Shown here piece after piece: positions 1-7,578 of a stretch of 64,000 nucleotides of DNA. The notes below the pieces were generated by a model. It saw only the letters and a list, made by a program, of their open reading frames with translations. It was not told the origin of the DNA and searched no databases. Numbering within the stretch: position 1 is the first letter of the stretch; the number at the start of each line of letters is the position of its first letter. The position numbers and the translations under genes are program-made. This stretch comes from Ardenticatenaceae bacterium. GTDB lineage: Bacteria > Chloroflexota > Anaerolineae > Promineifilales > Promineifilaceae. The stretch spans positions 186,001 to 250,000 of the forward strand of contig JACKBT010000001.1 of NCBI GenBank assembly GCA_020634415.1. The letters are read 5' to 3'.

Positions 1-1
1 G

Positions 2-1402
2 GCCTCGCTGGTTCCCATCAGCTTGTTTGATTTGATCATCGGCGGCATGGTCAATTCGGCTTTGGTGCCTGTTTTTAGCGAGATAGCCGAAAAGCGCAAG
101 GATGATCTGTGGGGGCTGCTGAGTACGGTTTTGAGTCTGGCAACGGCCGTTCTCATACTCATCGTCATTCTGGTAGAACTATTTACCCCCCAGATTGCCT
201 GGGTAGTGGGGGCCAACGAGTTTACGGATGTGGGCTTAACGGCCGTTGCCATTCGCCTCATGCGTCTAGCCACCCCCGCCGTCCTCTTCCTCAGCATCGC
301 CAGCATCCTCACCGGCGCCCTCTACGCCCTCAAACGCTTCACCTTGCCCGCCTTCGTCGGGGCCGCCTTCAACGCCACCATCGTCGCCTCCGCCCTGATT
401 TGGCGGGAACGCATAGACAGCCTGGTGTGGGGGCTGCTGTTCGGCTCTGTTTTGCAAATTGTGCTGCAACTGCCCGCCCTGCGCGATGCCCATCTGCGCT
501 GGCAGTTCAACTGGAAACATCCCGCCATCCGGCGCATCTTATGGCTCTACGCCCCCATCGTGGCCGGCCTCGTCGTCAACCAACTGGCCGTCGCTTTCAG
601 CTTCAATCTAGCCACACGGCTGGGCGACCAGAGCGTGTCTTACATGAAATTCGCCACCACCCTCACCCAATTCCCCCTCGGCCTGGTGGTGACGGCCATC
701 TCCATCGCCACTCTGCCCACTCTCTCCCGCCTGGCCAACGGCCAGCTAGATGCCTTCAAAGAAACGCTGGCCGAAGGCATTCGCCTGGTGATGGCCCTGA
801 TTTTACCCGCTACCATTGGCCTCTTTGCCCTGGCCATGCCCATTGTGTCTTTGATTTTTGAGCATGGTAAGTTCTCGCCGCAAGATACGATTATCACCGC
901 CAAAGTCTTGCAGGTTTACCTGGTTGGCCTGCCCTTTGCGGCGGTAGACCAGATGTTGGTGTTTGCCTCGTATGCGCGGAAGGATACGTGGCGGCCAGCA
1001 TTGGTAGGGGTGGTGAGCATTGTGGTTTATTCGCTAACGGCCGTTCTCCTGGCCCCCATCATCAACCTCTTCAGCCTCATGGCCGCCGATGCCATCAAAC
1101 ACATCGTCCACACGGCCATTATGTTGTGGCTGCTGCAAAGGCACTTGGGCGGCCTGACCGGGCGAGGGGTGGTAACGGCCGTTACCAAATCATTGGCAGC
1201 GGCGGTGGTGACAGGATTGGTGGCTTACGGAACGGCCGTCTGGCTGCTCACCCCCTTCCCCCTCACCACCTTTCTGCACAAACTCATCGTCGTCGGCGGA
1301 GCCGCCAGTGCCGGACTGCTGGCTTACATCCTCATGGTCTTCCTCCTCGACATCCGCGAAGCCAAATCACTGCGCCACCTACTGGCCCGCCGCTCGGCCT
1401 AA
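2..1402 (+). CDS. murJ: MurJ-like lipid II flippase, N-terminus cut off by window edge
   Basis: Member of the MviN/MurJ branch of the MOP exporter superfamily, which flips lipid II across the cytoplasmic membrane for peptidoglycan synthesis. The open frame enters at base 2 without a start. The visible part contains the family hallmark NSALVPVFSEI near its beginning, which in complete MurJ proteins lies roughly 50 residues from the N-terminus, so about that much is missing. The rest is a series of hydrophobic helices to a basic C-terminus (HLLARRSA), matching the usual 14-helix core. The frame contains several ACGGCCGT palindromes. It faces a convergent lipoprotein gene, with an inverted repeat between them that may end both transcripts. 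Assignment rests on family resemblance read by eye. Confidence 0.85.
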   Translation, partial: ASLVPISLFDLIIGGMVNSALVPVFSEIAEKRKDDLWGLLSTVLSLATAVLILIVILVELFTPQIAWVVGANEFTDVGLTAVAIRLMRLATPAVLFLSIASILTGALYALKRFTLPAFVGAAFNATIVASALIWRERIDSLVWGLLFGSVLQIVLQLPALRDAHLRWQFNWKHPAIRRILWLYAPIVAGLVVNQLAVAFSFNLATRLGDQSVSYMKFATTLTQFPLGLVVTAISIATLPTLSRLANGQLDAFKETLAEGIRLVMALILPATIGLFALAMPIVSLIFEHGKFSPQDTIITAKVLQVYLVGLPFAAVDQMLVFASYARKDTWRPALVGVVSIVVYSLTAVLLAPIINLFSLMAADAIKHIVHTAIMLWLLQRHLGGLTGRGVVTAVTKSLAAAVVTGLVAYGTAVWLLTPFPLTTFLHKLIVVGGAASAGLLAYILMVFLLDIREAKSLRHLLARRSA

Positions 1403-1410
1403 AGAGGTCG

Positions 1411-1442
1411 TAATTGGTAATCGGATGACGGATTACCAATTA
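1411..1442. repeat. Inverted repeat between convergent genes
   Basis: Perfect 12-base arms, TAATTGGTAATC at 1411-1422 and its complement at 1431-1442, around an 8-base spacer. The arms contain heptamer-like units (GGTAATC, GGATTAC). Lying between two converging genes, it could act as a bidirectional terminator, although no T-run follows it. It belongs to the class of locus-specific heptameric hairpins found throughout the window. Confidence 0.8.
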
Positions 1443-1448
1443 CCGACG

Positions 1449-1901
1449 CTATGGCTTTGTCACCACCAGCGTCACCCGGTATTCACTCTGTGTGATGGCC
1501 GGTTCCGGGTCTTGCGGGTATGGGTCCAGCGACTGCAATTCCAGTAGATAATCGCCCCATTCCAGGCTTTGTATATTCAACGGCGGGGCCGGATTGGTGT
1601 TAAACTCCCAGTCTACTGGCTCACCATCCCCCTGCTGTATGCTCAACACCCCCCGCGCCTCGCCCGTCCAAAAACACTCCACATTGGTCGGGCAGCGGGA
1701 GTCGTCCAGCACACTTTCAAAGGTGATGGTCAGGTTTTCGCTGGCGATAACGGCCGTTTCCCCCATCCCCACCGTAAACACATCCCCCACCAGCACCGGC
1801 GCTGGCTCCTCACGACTCGGCCCACAAGCGGCCGTGGCCGCTGTAAGCAAAAACAGCAGCCCTATACACACCTGCTTTAACTCCGACAAAATTGTTCTCA
1901 T
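1449..1901 (-). CDS. Small secreted lipoprotein, function unknown
   Basis: About 150 residues. The N-terminus has a signal peptide (MRTILSELKQ, then a hydrophobic core) ending at a plausible lipobox Cys in ATAACGPS, so the mature protein is probably a lipoprotein. The start at 1901 is preferred over an upstream in-frame ATG because it has a good ribosome-binding site (AAGGAG, 6 bases upstream) and places the signal peptide at the very N-terminus. The mature part has two Cys (SRCPTNVECFWTGEA) that may form a disulfide. It reads as a small beta domain ending in YRVTLVVTKP. I do not recognise a named family. It converges on murJ and has its own upstream inverted repeat. Confidence 0.75.
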   Translation of the reverse strand: MRTILSELKQVCIGLLFLLTAATAACGPSREEPAPVLVGDVFTVGMGETAVIASENLTITFESVLDDSRCPTNVECFWTGEARGVLSIQQGDGEPVDWEFNTNPAPPLNIQSLEWGDYLLELQSLDPYPQDPEPAITQSEYRVTLVVTKP

Positions 1902-1932
1902 TTTACGCTCCTTAGGAAGGAGAATTTGATAA

Positions 1933-1971
1933 CTTGCAGGTTGGAGATTAGCCCAATCTCCAACCTGCAAG
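1933..1971. repeat. Inverted repeat upstream of lipoprotein gene
   Basis: Arms of 17 bases (CTTGCAGGTTGGAGATT at 1933-1949 and its complement at 1955-1971) enclose a 5-base loop. It sits just upstream of the minus-strand lipoprotein start. Sequence similar to GGAGATT recurs in other intergenic hairpins of the window. Confidence 0.8.
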
Positions 1972-2003
1972 ATATTTCATTTTCGTTTCCTACTTAACCT
2001 GTA

Positions 2004-2101
2004 TCAGTAGATCGAAATCCTTGTAGAGCAATTTTGCAAATCGCTCAGACGATTTACAAAATCGCCTCACAACACACTCATGATCTGTTTCGATCTACTG
2101 A
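2004..2101. mobile_element. 98-bp MITE-like element, copy 1
   Basis: Perfect 14-base terminal inverted repeats, TCAGTAGATCGAAA at 2004-2017 and TTTCGATCTACTGA at 2088-2101. They enclose two AT-rich arms of the form CAATTTTGCAAATCG / CGATTTACAAAATCG. A second copy of the same length lies at 55670-55767. No coding capacity. The structure fits a non-autonomous miniature element or a folded REP-like repeat. No target-site duplication was established. Confidence 0.65.
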
Positions 2102-2157
2102 GTATGAGAAGTATACGGCGTACTCATCCACCATCCATCCGAAAAAACCGTTATTTT

Positions 2158-2190
2158 TCGGACGTTCTTCGGACGGCCGTTCCGTACAAT
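2158..2190 (+). promoter_or_regulatory. Promoter with direct repeats, upstream of lipoprotein gene
   Basis: Two direct copies of TCGGACG start at 2158 and 2169, 11 bases apart. A -10-like TACAAT at 2185-2190 begins exactly 16 bases after the start of the second copy. The same arrangement, with the repeats 22 bases apart, precedes the globin gene. No good -35 hexamer is present, which would suit an activator-dependent promoter. The ACGGCCGTT palindrome overlaps the second repeat. Confidence 0.5.
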
Positions 2191-2247
2191 GCCCTCAATC
2201 ATCCGCCGACAACACAAACGGCAAACACAAAAAAAGGAAACAAAAAG

Positions 2248-2739
2248 ATGAACAATAAAATAACGCTCAAATTCTTATCCATTTTTGCTTTATCCCTTCT
2301 GCTGCTCACCGCCTGCGGCAGCAAAACCGTCACCCTCAGCGACATCCCTGGCTTCACCGGAGCCACCGAACTCGTCCCCGGCGAAGACCCCATCGCCGAC
2401 ACAATGGTGCAAAACATGCAGCAAGATGCCCAACTGCGCACCGAAATTGGTGTCGGTGGCAGCGTTGAACAAAAAGCCTACCGCCTGCCTGTGGATGCGT
2501 CTTGGGACTCTGTGAAAAGCTTTTATGCCAATACCTTGGAAGGTGATGGCTGGAAAAGCGGCCTGGGTGGCCCTGGCGGCGATTTAGCCAGCAGCATCCT
2601 GGAAAGTGCCAACGCCGGTAACGATTTATTTCAAACGGCCGTCTGGTCTCGCGGCGACCAAAACATCACCGTCATCCGCACCGCCGACCCCACCAACGCC
2701 GAAAACGCCTTCCTCATCCTCTCCTTAGCCAGCAACTAA
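2248..2739 (+). CDS. Small lipoprotein, function unknown
   Basis: 163 residues starting at the ATG at 2248. A longer in-frame version starting at 2080 would run through the MITE-like repeat and promoter and is rejected. A ribosome-binding AAGGAAA lies 8 bases upstream. The N-terminus is a clear lipoprotein signal: a basic start, a hydrophobic run, then the lipobox LLTAC followed by GSK. The mature domain (about residues 25-160) contains VDASWDSVKSFYANTLEGDGW, cut here into SWDSVKSFY and LEGDGWK. This resembles small periplasmic domains that follow a phrase such as 'y.vd.s..eV..FY...l...GW', but I cannot name the family with confidence. A strong terminator follows. Confidence 0.85.
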   Translation: MNNKITLKFLSIFALSLLLLTACGSKTVTLSDIPGFTGATELVPGEDPIADTMVQNMQQDAQLRTEIGVGGSVEQKAYRLPVDASWDSVKSFYANTLEGDGWKSGLGGPGGDLASSILESANAGNDLFQTAVWSRGDQNITVIRTADPTNAENAFLILSLASN

Positions 2740-2762
2740 CCAGCAAAACAACCCGACATACA

Positions 2763-2801
2763 AAGCCCTTCAGCCTCATAACTGTACTGAAGGGCTTTTT
2801 T
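2763..2801 (+). terminator. Rho-independent terminator
   Basis: An 11-bp perfect stem (AAGCCCTTCAG at 2763-2773 with CTGAAGGGCTT at 2787-2797) is followed by T residues at 2796-2801. It lies 24 bases past the lipoprotein stop codon. Confidence 0.9.
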
Positions 2802-2845
2802 ATGTAAACTCGTTCAGTTTGCCATTCCCACACAACTAGATGGCA

Positions 2846-2889
2846 TCGGACGAATATTGGATAGATGTCGGACGGCCGTTTTCTACAAT
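2846..2889 (+). promoter_or_regulatory. Promoter with direct repeats, upstream of globin gene
   Basis: Two copies of TCGGACG start at 2846 and 2868, 22 bases apart. TACAAT at 2884-2889 again begins 16 bases after the second copy, as in the lipoprotein promoter at 2158-2190. One-turn and two-turn spacing on the same face of the helix suggests paired binding of one regulator. Confidence 0.5.
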
Positions 2890-2931
2890 ATAGTGAGATT
2901 CAAGAAAGCAAGTAAGCAAGGAAGAGGCCCG

Positions 2932-3399
2932 ATGAATAATCAACAAATTATGCTGATACAACAATCATTTGCCTTACTACAAGGCCGCACCGACGAAGTA
3001 GCCGCACTCTTTTACCAACATCTATTTGAACTTGAGCCAGGATTACGGCCGTTATTCACCCACAACATCCACCAACAAGGAGCCAAATTCATCGCCACCC
3101 TCGCCTTCATCATCGGCTCCCTCAAAAACCCCGAAGCCATCATCCCCGCCATCAAACAGCTAGGCCAACGCCACCTCATCTACGGCGTGCGCCACGAACA
3201 TTACCACCTGCTCCAACTAGCCCTCTCCGCCACCTTACAACAAGCCCTCGGTGCCGCCTTCACCCCCGCCGTCGCCGAAGCCTGGCACAACCTCTACTAC
3301 CTCATCGCCGGCCTCATGAAAGAAGCCGCCAGCCAAACCACCTTCCAACAAGCCTATGAACAAAGCGTCTTGCCAGAATCCAATTCATACGACAAATAA
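2932..3399 (+). CDS. Single-domain bacterial globin
   Basis: 155 residues, the size of a single-domain haemoglobin of the Vitreoscilla/flavohaemoglobin globin type. Visible landmarks are Tyr28 in ALFYQHLF (position B10), RPLF at 39-42 as in other members, Gln48 or Gln49 as the distal E7 residue, and His81 in LGQRHLIYGV as the proximal haem ligand, followed by EHYHLL. There is no reductase domain, so a partner reductase would be needed for NO dioxygenation; oxygen or NO binding is the known family role. The start at 2932 follows GGAAGAGG and is preferred over an upstream in-frame ATG inside the promoter. The FG-GAP gene begins 36 bases downstream on the same strand. Confidence 0.85.
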   Translation: MNNQQIMLIQQSFALLQGRTDEVAALFYQHLFELEPGLRPLFTHNIHQQGAKFIATLAFIIGSLKNPEAIIPAIKQLGQRHLIYGVRHEHYHLLQLALSATLQQALGAAFTPAVAEAWHNLYYLIAGLMKEAASQTTFQQAYEQSVLPESNSYDK

Positions 3400-3435
3400 G
3401 CATCTCCATCGCCATCACATTACAGGAAAACAACC

Positions 3436-6036
3436 ATGCCCATCAAACCCAACAACCCCCTACGTTCCCTCATCATCCTACTTTTTCTCTTATTTGCCGG
3501 AACCAGCAACACAACCCTGGCCCAGCAGCCCGTCCGGTTAACCGGCCAGGCAGCCCTAACCTATGCCCAACAGCAAGGGCTTTTAGCTTTGGTAAACAAA
3601 GACATAGCCATAAACAGCGGCCCCTCCTCACCAGCAGGCCGCGAGTTTTTCAACTTCGGTCAAGTTTCAGGATTAAACCAAACCAGCGAACTATACGGCA
3701 ATAGCGTGGCCATAGATGGCGATGTAGCCGTCATTGGGGTTGCAAATGGAACCGTAGCCTTCGATCAGGCTCGTGGCAAAGTCTATGTATACAGACGGAT
3801 TAATGGCTTTTGGCAGCAAGAGACCATTCTGATAGCAAGTGATGGAGAATCATTAAACTACTTTGGCCGTTCTGTAGCCATTGAGAACAACACCATCTTG
3901 GTAGGTGCGCCAGAGGCGGACATTGTATTTTCTACAGACAAACGCGGAGCCGTGTATGTCTTCACCCATAATGGTGTCAGTTGGAGCCAGCAGCAAAAAT
4001 TAATCGCCTCGGATGGCACTGCCGATGATTTTTTTGGGAATGCAGTGGCTATTTCTGGCAATACGGCTCTGATTGGCTCATATAGACACAGCTATCCACA
4101 AAAACAGGGGGCTGCCTATATTTTTGTGCATAACGGCAGCAGTTGGGCCGAAACACAGATATTAACCGCCAGTGATGGGGCGCAGAATGCTTCTTTCGGC
4201 TGGGCTTTGGCTTTGGCGGGGGATACGGCCGTTATCACAGCCCCTGACAAAAACGAAGACGGTGTGGCCCGACACGGTGCAGCCTATCTCTTCAACCGCG
4301 TGAATGACAGTTGGACAGAAACCGATAAACTGCTGCCCGATGACGGCGGCCTCAACTTCACCTTTGGCAGCTCCGTCGCCATTCATCAAGACCTCATGGC
4401 AATTGGCTCCGGTGGTGTCACCGTCAATGGCAACGTGGAACAAGGGGCCGTGTATATTTTCGCCCATGCGGACAATAGTTGGAGCCAACAAACCCGATTG
4501 GTAGCCGACGATGGTCTGCCCAACAGCTTATTTGGCAACTCCGTTGCCCTCACCGACCAAACAGTGGTCATTGGAGCCATCAGAACCCCCCACAACGGGC
4601 TGTCCAGTGCCGGGGCAGCCTACGTCTTCATCCACACAGACGATGGTTGGCAGCAGCAAAATCGGCTCTTCCCCATGGGGGTACAGGGGACGGGCCAATT
4701 GGGGGCGGCGGTGGCGGTGGATGGGGATACGGCTCTGGTTGGTGCGCCATCCTCCAACTTTGGTGGCACAGATAATCGGGGTGTAGCTTTCTTTTTCCAA
4801 CGCTCAGATGTGCCCTGGTTTACCCATGAGACCCTGACGGCCGTTGATGGCACCGCCAACGCTCAATTTGGCAATGCGGTGGCGATTGAGGGCAATACGG
4901 CCGTTGTCGGCACACGCAGTGCCACCATCAACGACAACTTTGAACAGGGCGCAGTCTACATTTACCAGCGCACAGCGGCCGGCTGGCAGCAAAAAATGAA
5001 GTTAACGGCCGTTGATAGCGCGATGTCCGATTGGTTTGGGCAATCGGTGGCTCTGTCTGGCGACACCCTCTTAGTCGGCGCACCACGTGCCGCCATTGAC
5101 GGCCAAACGCAGCAAGGAGCCGTGTATGTCTTCACCCGTTCCGGCCATAATTGGCAGCAAACAGCCAAGCTAACGGCCGTTGACGGCCTGCCCGGTGATC
5201 ACTTTGGGCAAGATGTGGCCGTTGAGGGCGATACGGCCGTTATCGGGGCTGTCTGGGCAGATATTGATGCCGATACCGACCAGGGCGCGGCCTACATTTT
5301 CACCCGCACCCACAACAATTGGACACAGCAAGCCAAACTAATTGTCAACACAGGGGCCGCGCAAGATAGATTCGGCACAAGTGTCGCCATTTCAGGCGAC
5401 ACAGTCGTCATCGGCGCACCTTTCGCCAACGTCAACGGCCATGCCAACCAGGGCGCGGCCTATGTTTTTACCCGTTCGGGCAGCACCTGGTCACAACAAG
5501 ACAAACTGTTTATCTCACCCGGTGTAGGCAATGAAAGATTTGGCATTGATGTGGCGGTGGACGGGGAAACGGCCGTCATTGGAGCCTACCTCACCACTGT
5601 CAATGGCAGCAGCCTGCGCGGTGCAGGCTACATCTTCACCCGTGCGGGCAGCATCTGGGGGCTAACCAGCCAACTCATTACCGGCGATGGTATGGAAGGC
5701 GATCAATTGGGTGTATCTGTCGCCATAACAGGAGAAACGGCCGTATTAGGAGCCTGGCAAGCCGATGTGAACGGCCACAGCGACCAGGGCGCCGCCTATA
5801 CCTTCACCCTGCGCGATGGCAGTTGGCTGCCCCAACATAAATTCATCGCCCCAGACGGCACAGCCACCAGTTGGTTCGGGTACGCGGTCGGCAGCGATGC
5901 CCATCAAGTCATCGTTGGTGCCATCTTCGCCAACGTAGATAACAACGCCCACCAAGGCACCGCCTACATCTTCGACAACGGCCAACTTTTTGTACCCGAC
6001 CCCACAACCATTTATCTGCCCATCGTTACCCGCTAA
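3436..6036 (+). CDS. Secreted FG-GAP repeat protein with C-terminal YLP tail
   Basis: 866 residues. An N-terminal signal peptide (hydrophobic LIILLFLLFAG, then TTLAQQ) is followed by about 14 repeats of roughly 55 residues. Each has the pattern FG-x-x-V-A-[IV]-x-G-D-T-[AV]-[VL]-I-G-A, then GAAYVFTR and W-x-Q-Q-x-K-L. This matches the FG-GAP (integrin alpha N-terminal) beta-propeller type, so two seven-bladed propellers are possible. The protein ends in TIYLPIVTR, a tail shared with the beta-helix protein at 43389-44861, and is probably exported and surface-bound. Many repeats are joined by an ACGGCCGT palindrome that encodes T-A-V. The ligand is unknown. Confidence 0.85.
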   Translation: MPIKPNNPLRSLIILLFLLFAGTSNTTLAQQPVRLTGQAALTYAQQQGLLALVNKDIAINSGPSSPAGREFFNFGQVSGLNQTSELYGNSVAIDGDVAVIGVANGTVAFDQARGKVYVYRRINGFWQQETILIASDGESLNYFGRSVAIENNTILVGAPEADIVFSTDKRGAVYVFTHNGVSWSQQQKLIASDGTADDFFGNAVAISGNTALIGSYRHSYPQKQGAAYIFVHNGSSWAETQILTASDGAQNASFGWALALAGDTAVITAPDKNEDGVARHGAAYLFNRVNDSWTETDKLLPDDGGLNFTFGSSVAIHQDLMAIGSGGVTVNGNVEQGAVYIFAHADNSWSQQTRLVADDGLPNSLFGNSVALTDQTVVIGAIRTPHNGLSSAGAAYVFIHTDDGWQQQNRLFPMGVQGTGQLGAAVAVDGDTALVGAPSSNFGGTDNRGVAFFFQRSDVPWFTHETLTAVDGTANAQFGNAVAIEGNTAVVGTRSATINDNFEQGAVYIYQRTAAGWQQKMKLTAVDSAMSDWFGQSVALSGDTLLVGAPRAAIDGQTQQGAVYVFTRSGHNWQQTAKLTAVDGLPGDHFGQDVAVEGDTAVIGAVWADIDADTDQGAAYIFTRTHNNWTQQAKLIVNTGAAQDRFGTSVAISGDTVVIGAPFANVNGHANQGAAYVFTRSGSTWSQQDKLFISPGVGNERFGIDVAVDGETAVIGAYLTTVNGSSLRGAGYIFTRAGSIWGLTSQLITGDGMEGDQLGVSVAITGETAVLGAWQADVNGHSDQGAAYTFTLRDGSWLPQHKFIAPDGTATSWFGYAVGSDAHQVIVGAIFANVDNNAHQGTAYIFDNGQLFVPDPTTIYLPIVTR

Positions 6037-6098
6037 CACGCACAAAGAAAATGAGTGCAGGTCAACAGCCCTGCACTCATGCCCCCTGCCCACAAAAT

Positions 6099-6157
6099 TA
6101 GGAGTTACGCACTTGAAGTGCTGTGGCCGGCCTCCCAGAGCAACTGCGTAAGTCCTA
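6099..6157. mobile_element. 59-bp MITE-like element with IS-type ends
   Basis: Terminal inverted repeats TAGGAGTTACGCA (6099-6111) and TGCGTAAGTCCTA (6145-6157) differ at one base. Ends reading TAGGACTTACGCA are known from insertion sequences and MITEs, notably in cyanobacteria. There is no room for a transposase, so this is a non-autonomous or decayed element. Just before it, at about 6053-6080, lies a separate 11-bp hairpin that may end the FG-GAP transcript. Confidence 0.55.
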
Positions 6158-6253
6158 AAAATATAACATTCCGCCGATGTCAACTTGCTTTTCAATGGCA
6201 TAATCCCCGCCCATCTCAAAATCAAAGGAAACGCTGCTCAACGAAAACCATAT

Positions 6254-6637
6254 ATGACCATTGAGCATATCTGTCTACAATGCGGGGCATGTTGTGCTTA
6301 TTATCGTGTCGCCTTCTACTGGGCCGAAACTGCCACGGGCCTGGATGATGCCGTCCCCCACCACCTTACCGAAAAACTAGACCCTCACCGCCTCATCATG
6401 CAAGGCACACGCAGCCATCCGGCTCGCTGCCTCGCCCTCGAAGGCAAAGTCGGCACCGGCGTCACCTGCACCATCTACGCCAATCGCCCCAGCCCCTGCC
6501 GCGAGCTAAAAGTTGCCTGGGAAGATGGCACACCCAGCGAACAGTGCGACAAAGCCCGCCGCGCTTGGGGTCTACCTCCCATCCCGCCCCCCATCTTACC
6601 CCAACCACAAGTCGAGGAAACGGCCGTAACCCCCTAA
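6254..6637 (+). CDS. YkgJ-family cysteine cluster protein
   Basis: 127 residues. The N-terminal Cys cluster C7-x2-C10-x2-C13-C14 (CLQCGACC) and later Cys in ARCLAL, VTCTIY and SPCREL match the YkgJ/UPF0153 family, which binds zinc or an iron-sulfur cluster. The biochemical role is not established. The proline-rich C-terminus (PPIPPPILPQPQ) looks disordered. The start at 6254 places the cluster at the usual distance from the N-terminus; a longer frame from 6185 has no better support. The gene stands alone and converges on the CaiD-like gene, with four tandem heptamers between them. Confidence 0.8.
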   Translation: MTIEHICLQCGACCAYYRVAFYWAETATGLDDAVPHHLTEKLDPHRLIMQGTRSHPARCLALEGKVGTGVTCTIYANRPSPCRELKVAWEDGTPSEQCDKARRAWGLPPIPPPILPQPQVEETAVTP

Positions 6638-6665
6638 ATCGTCAATCGTCAATCGTCAATCGTAA
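6638..6665. repeat. Tandem heptamer, four copies
   Basis: ATCGTCA is repeated three times and followed by ATCGTAA, directly after the stop codon of the YkgJ-family gene and between converging genes. It is the simplest example of the 7-base periodic sequences seen at many junctions in this window. Confidence 0.9.
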
Positions 6666-6671
6666 ATCCCC

Positions 6672-7454
6672 TCACTTCCCCCGCCACACCGGCTGCCGCT
6701 TCTCCGCAAACGCCTGCGGCCCCTCCACCGCATCCTCCGAATGGAGCATCGCTTCATAAGCAGCGAGCGTCCCACTGCGCATGAGAGAATAGGAGTCGGG
6801 GAGGGAGAGAACGGCCGTTTCCCTTACAAGCTCCTTCACCGCCGCCAACGACAACGGCGCCGCCTCAATCATCAAATGGGCATACGCCCGCGCCTTCTCC
6901 ATGAGCCGCTCCTGCGGTACAACCGCATTCACCAACCCCCACCGTGCCGCCTCCTCAGCCCCCATGCGCCGCCCCGTCAACAGCATCTCCAGCGCCACAT
7001 GATACGGCAGCCGCTTCGGCAGCCGAAACGACGCCGAATCCGCCAAAATCCCCACAAAAATCTCCGGCAAAAAAAACTGAGCATGATCGGCCGCCACAAT
7101 CAAATCACAGGACAAAGCCAGCTCAAAACCACCGCCCACCGCCAGCCCATTCACCGCCGCAATCACCGGCTTATGCAAATCATGCAGCTCGGTCAGCCCC
7201 GCAAAACCACCCACGCCATAATCCCCCGCAATCGCATCCCCCTCCGCCGCCGCATTCAAATCCCACCCCGCCGAGAAAAACCGTTCTCCACCACCCGTCA
7301 CAATCGCCACCCGCATCTCCGGATCATCCCGAAACGCACTAAACAGTTCCCCCATCGCTCGGCTGGTGGCATTGTCAATCGCATTGGCCTTCGGCCGATC
7401 CAACACAACCTCTAAAATCTGCCCATTGCGTGTTACTTTCAATACATCACTCAT
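6672..7454 (-). CDS. caiD: CaiD-like carnitinyl-CoA dehydratase (crotonase superfamily)
   Basis: 260 residues, full length for a crotonase. It resembles E. coli CaiD (known from memory) in long stretches: [10 protein letters not shown] near the N-terminus, [14 protein letters not shown] [31 protein letters not shown] forming the oxyanion hole, [14 protein letters not shown], and a C-terminal [17 protein letters not shown]. CaiD hydrates crotonobetainyl-CoA to carnitinyl-CoA. It is the last gene of the minus-strand cluster that also encodes carnitine dehydrogenase, which strengthens the assignment. A long cruciform-like repeat (7475-7574) separates it from the preceding gene. A general enoyl-CoA hydratase remains possible. 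Confidence 0.8.
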   Translation of the reverse strand: MSDVLKVTRNGQILEVVLDRPKANAIDNATSRAMGELFSAFRDDPEMRVAIVTGGGERFFSAGWDLNAAAEGDAIAGDYGVGGFAGLTELHDLHKPVIAAVNGLAVGGGFELALSCDLIVAADHAQFFLPEIFVGILADSASFRLPKRLPYHVALEMLLTGRRMGAEEAARWGLVNAVVPQERLMEKARAYAHLMIEAAPLSLAAVKELVRETAVLSLPDSYSLMRSGTLAAYEAMLHSEDAVEGPQAFAEKRQPVWRGK

Positions 7455-7474
7455 AATCCATCACCTCTTGGCTG

Positions 7475-7574
7475 GGCGAATAAATTCGCAGCGACGACTA
7501 CGAAGCCCGCCTTCGCGGGCTAATCCCAGTCGGCGAAGGCCGACTTCGCAGTCGTCGCAGCGGTTTCAACCGCC
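7475..7574. repeat. 100-bp compound hairpin, copy A
   Basis: Two short stem-loops, AGCCCGC-CTTC-GCGGGCT and AGTCGGC-GAAG-GCCGACT, lie side by side inside an outer stem (GCGACGACTACGAA pairing with TTCGCAGTCGTCGC). The left end is a small palindrome of the GGCGAATAAATTCGC type and the right end one of the GCGGTTTCAACCGCC type. Copy B at 12301-12401 has the same core orientation but with the two end palindromes exchanged. Both lie inside the same minus-strand gene cluster. Confidence 0.85.
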
Positions 7575-7578
7575 CGTT

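Noticed and set aside
6638..6665. Short CRISPR-like array
   Set aside because: The units are seven bases with no spacers, and no cas genes are present. The same holds for the other heptameric repeats.
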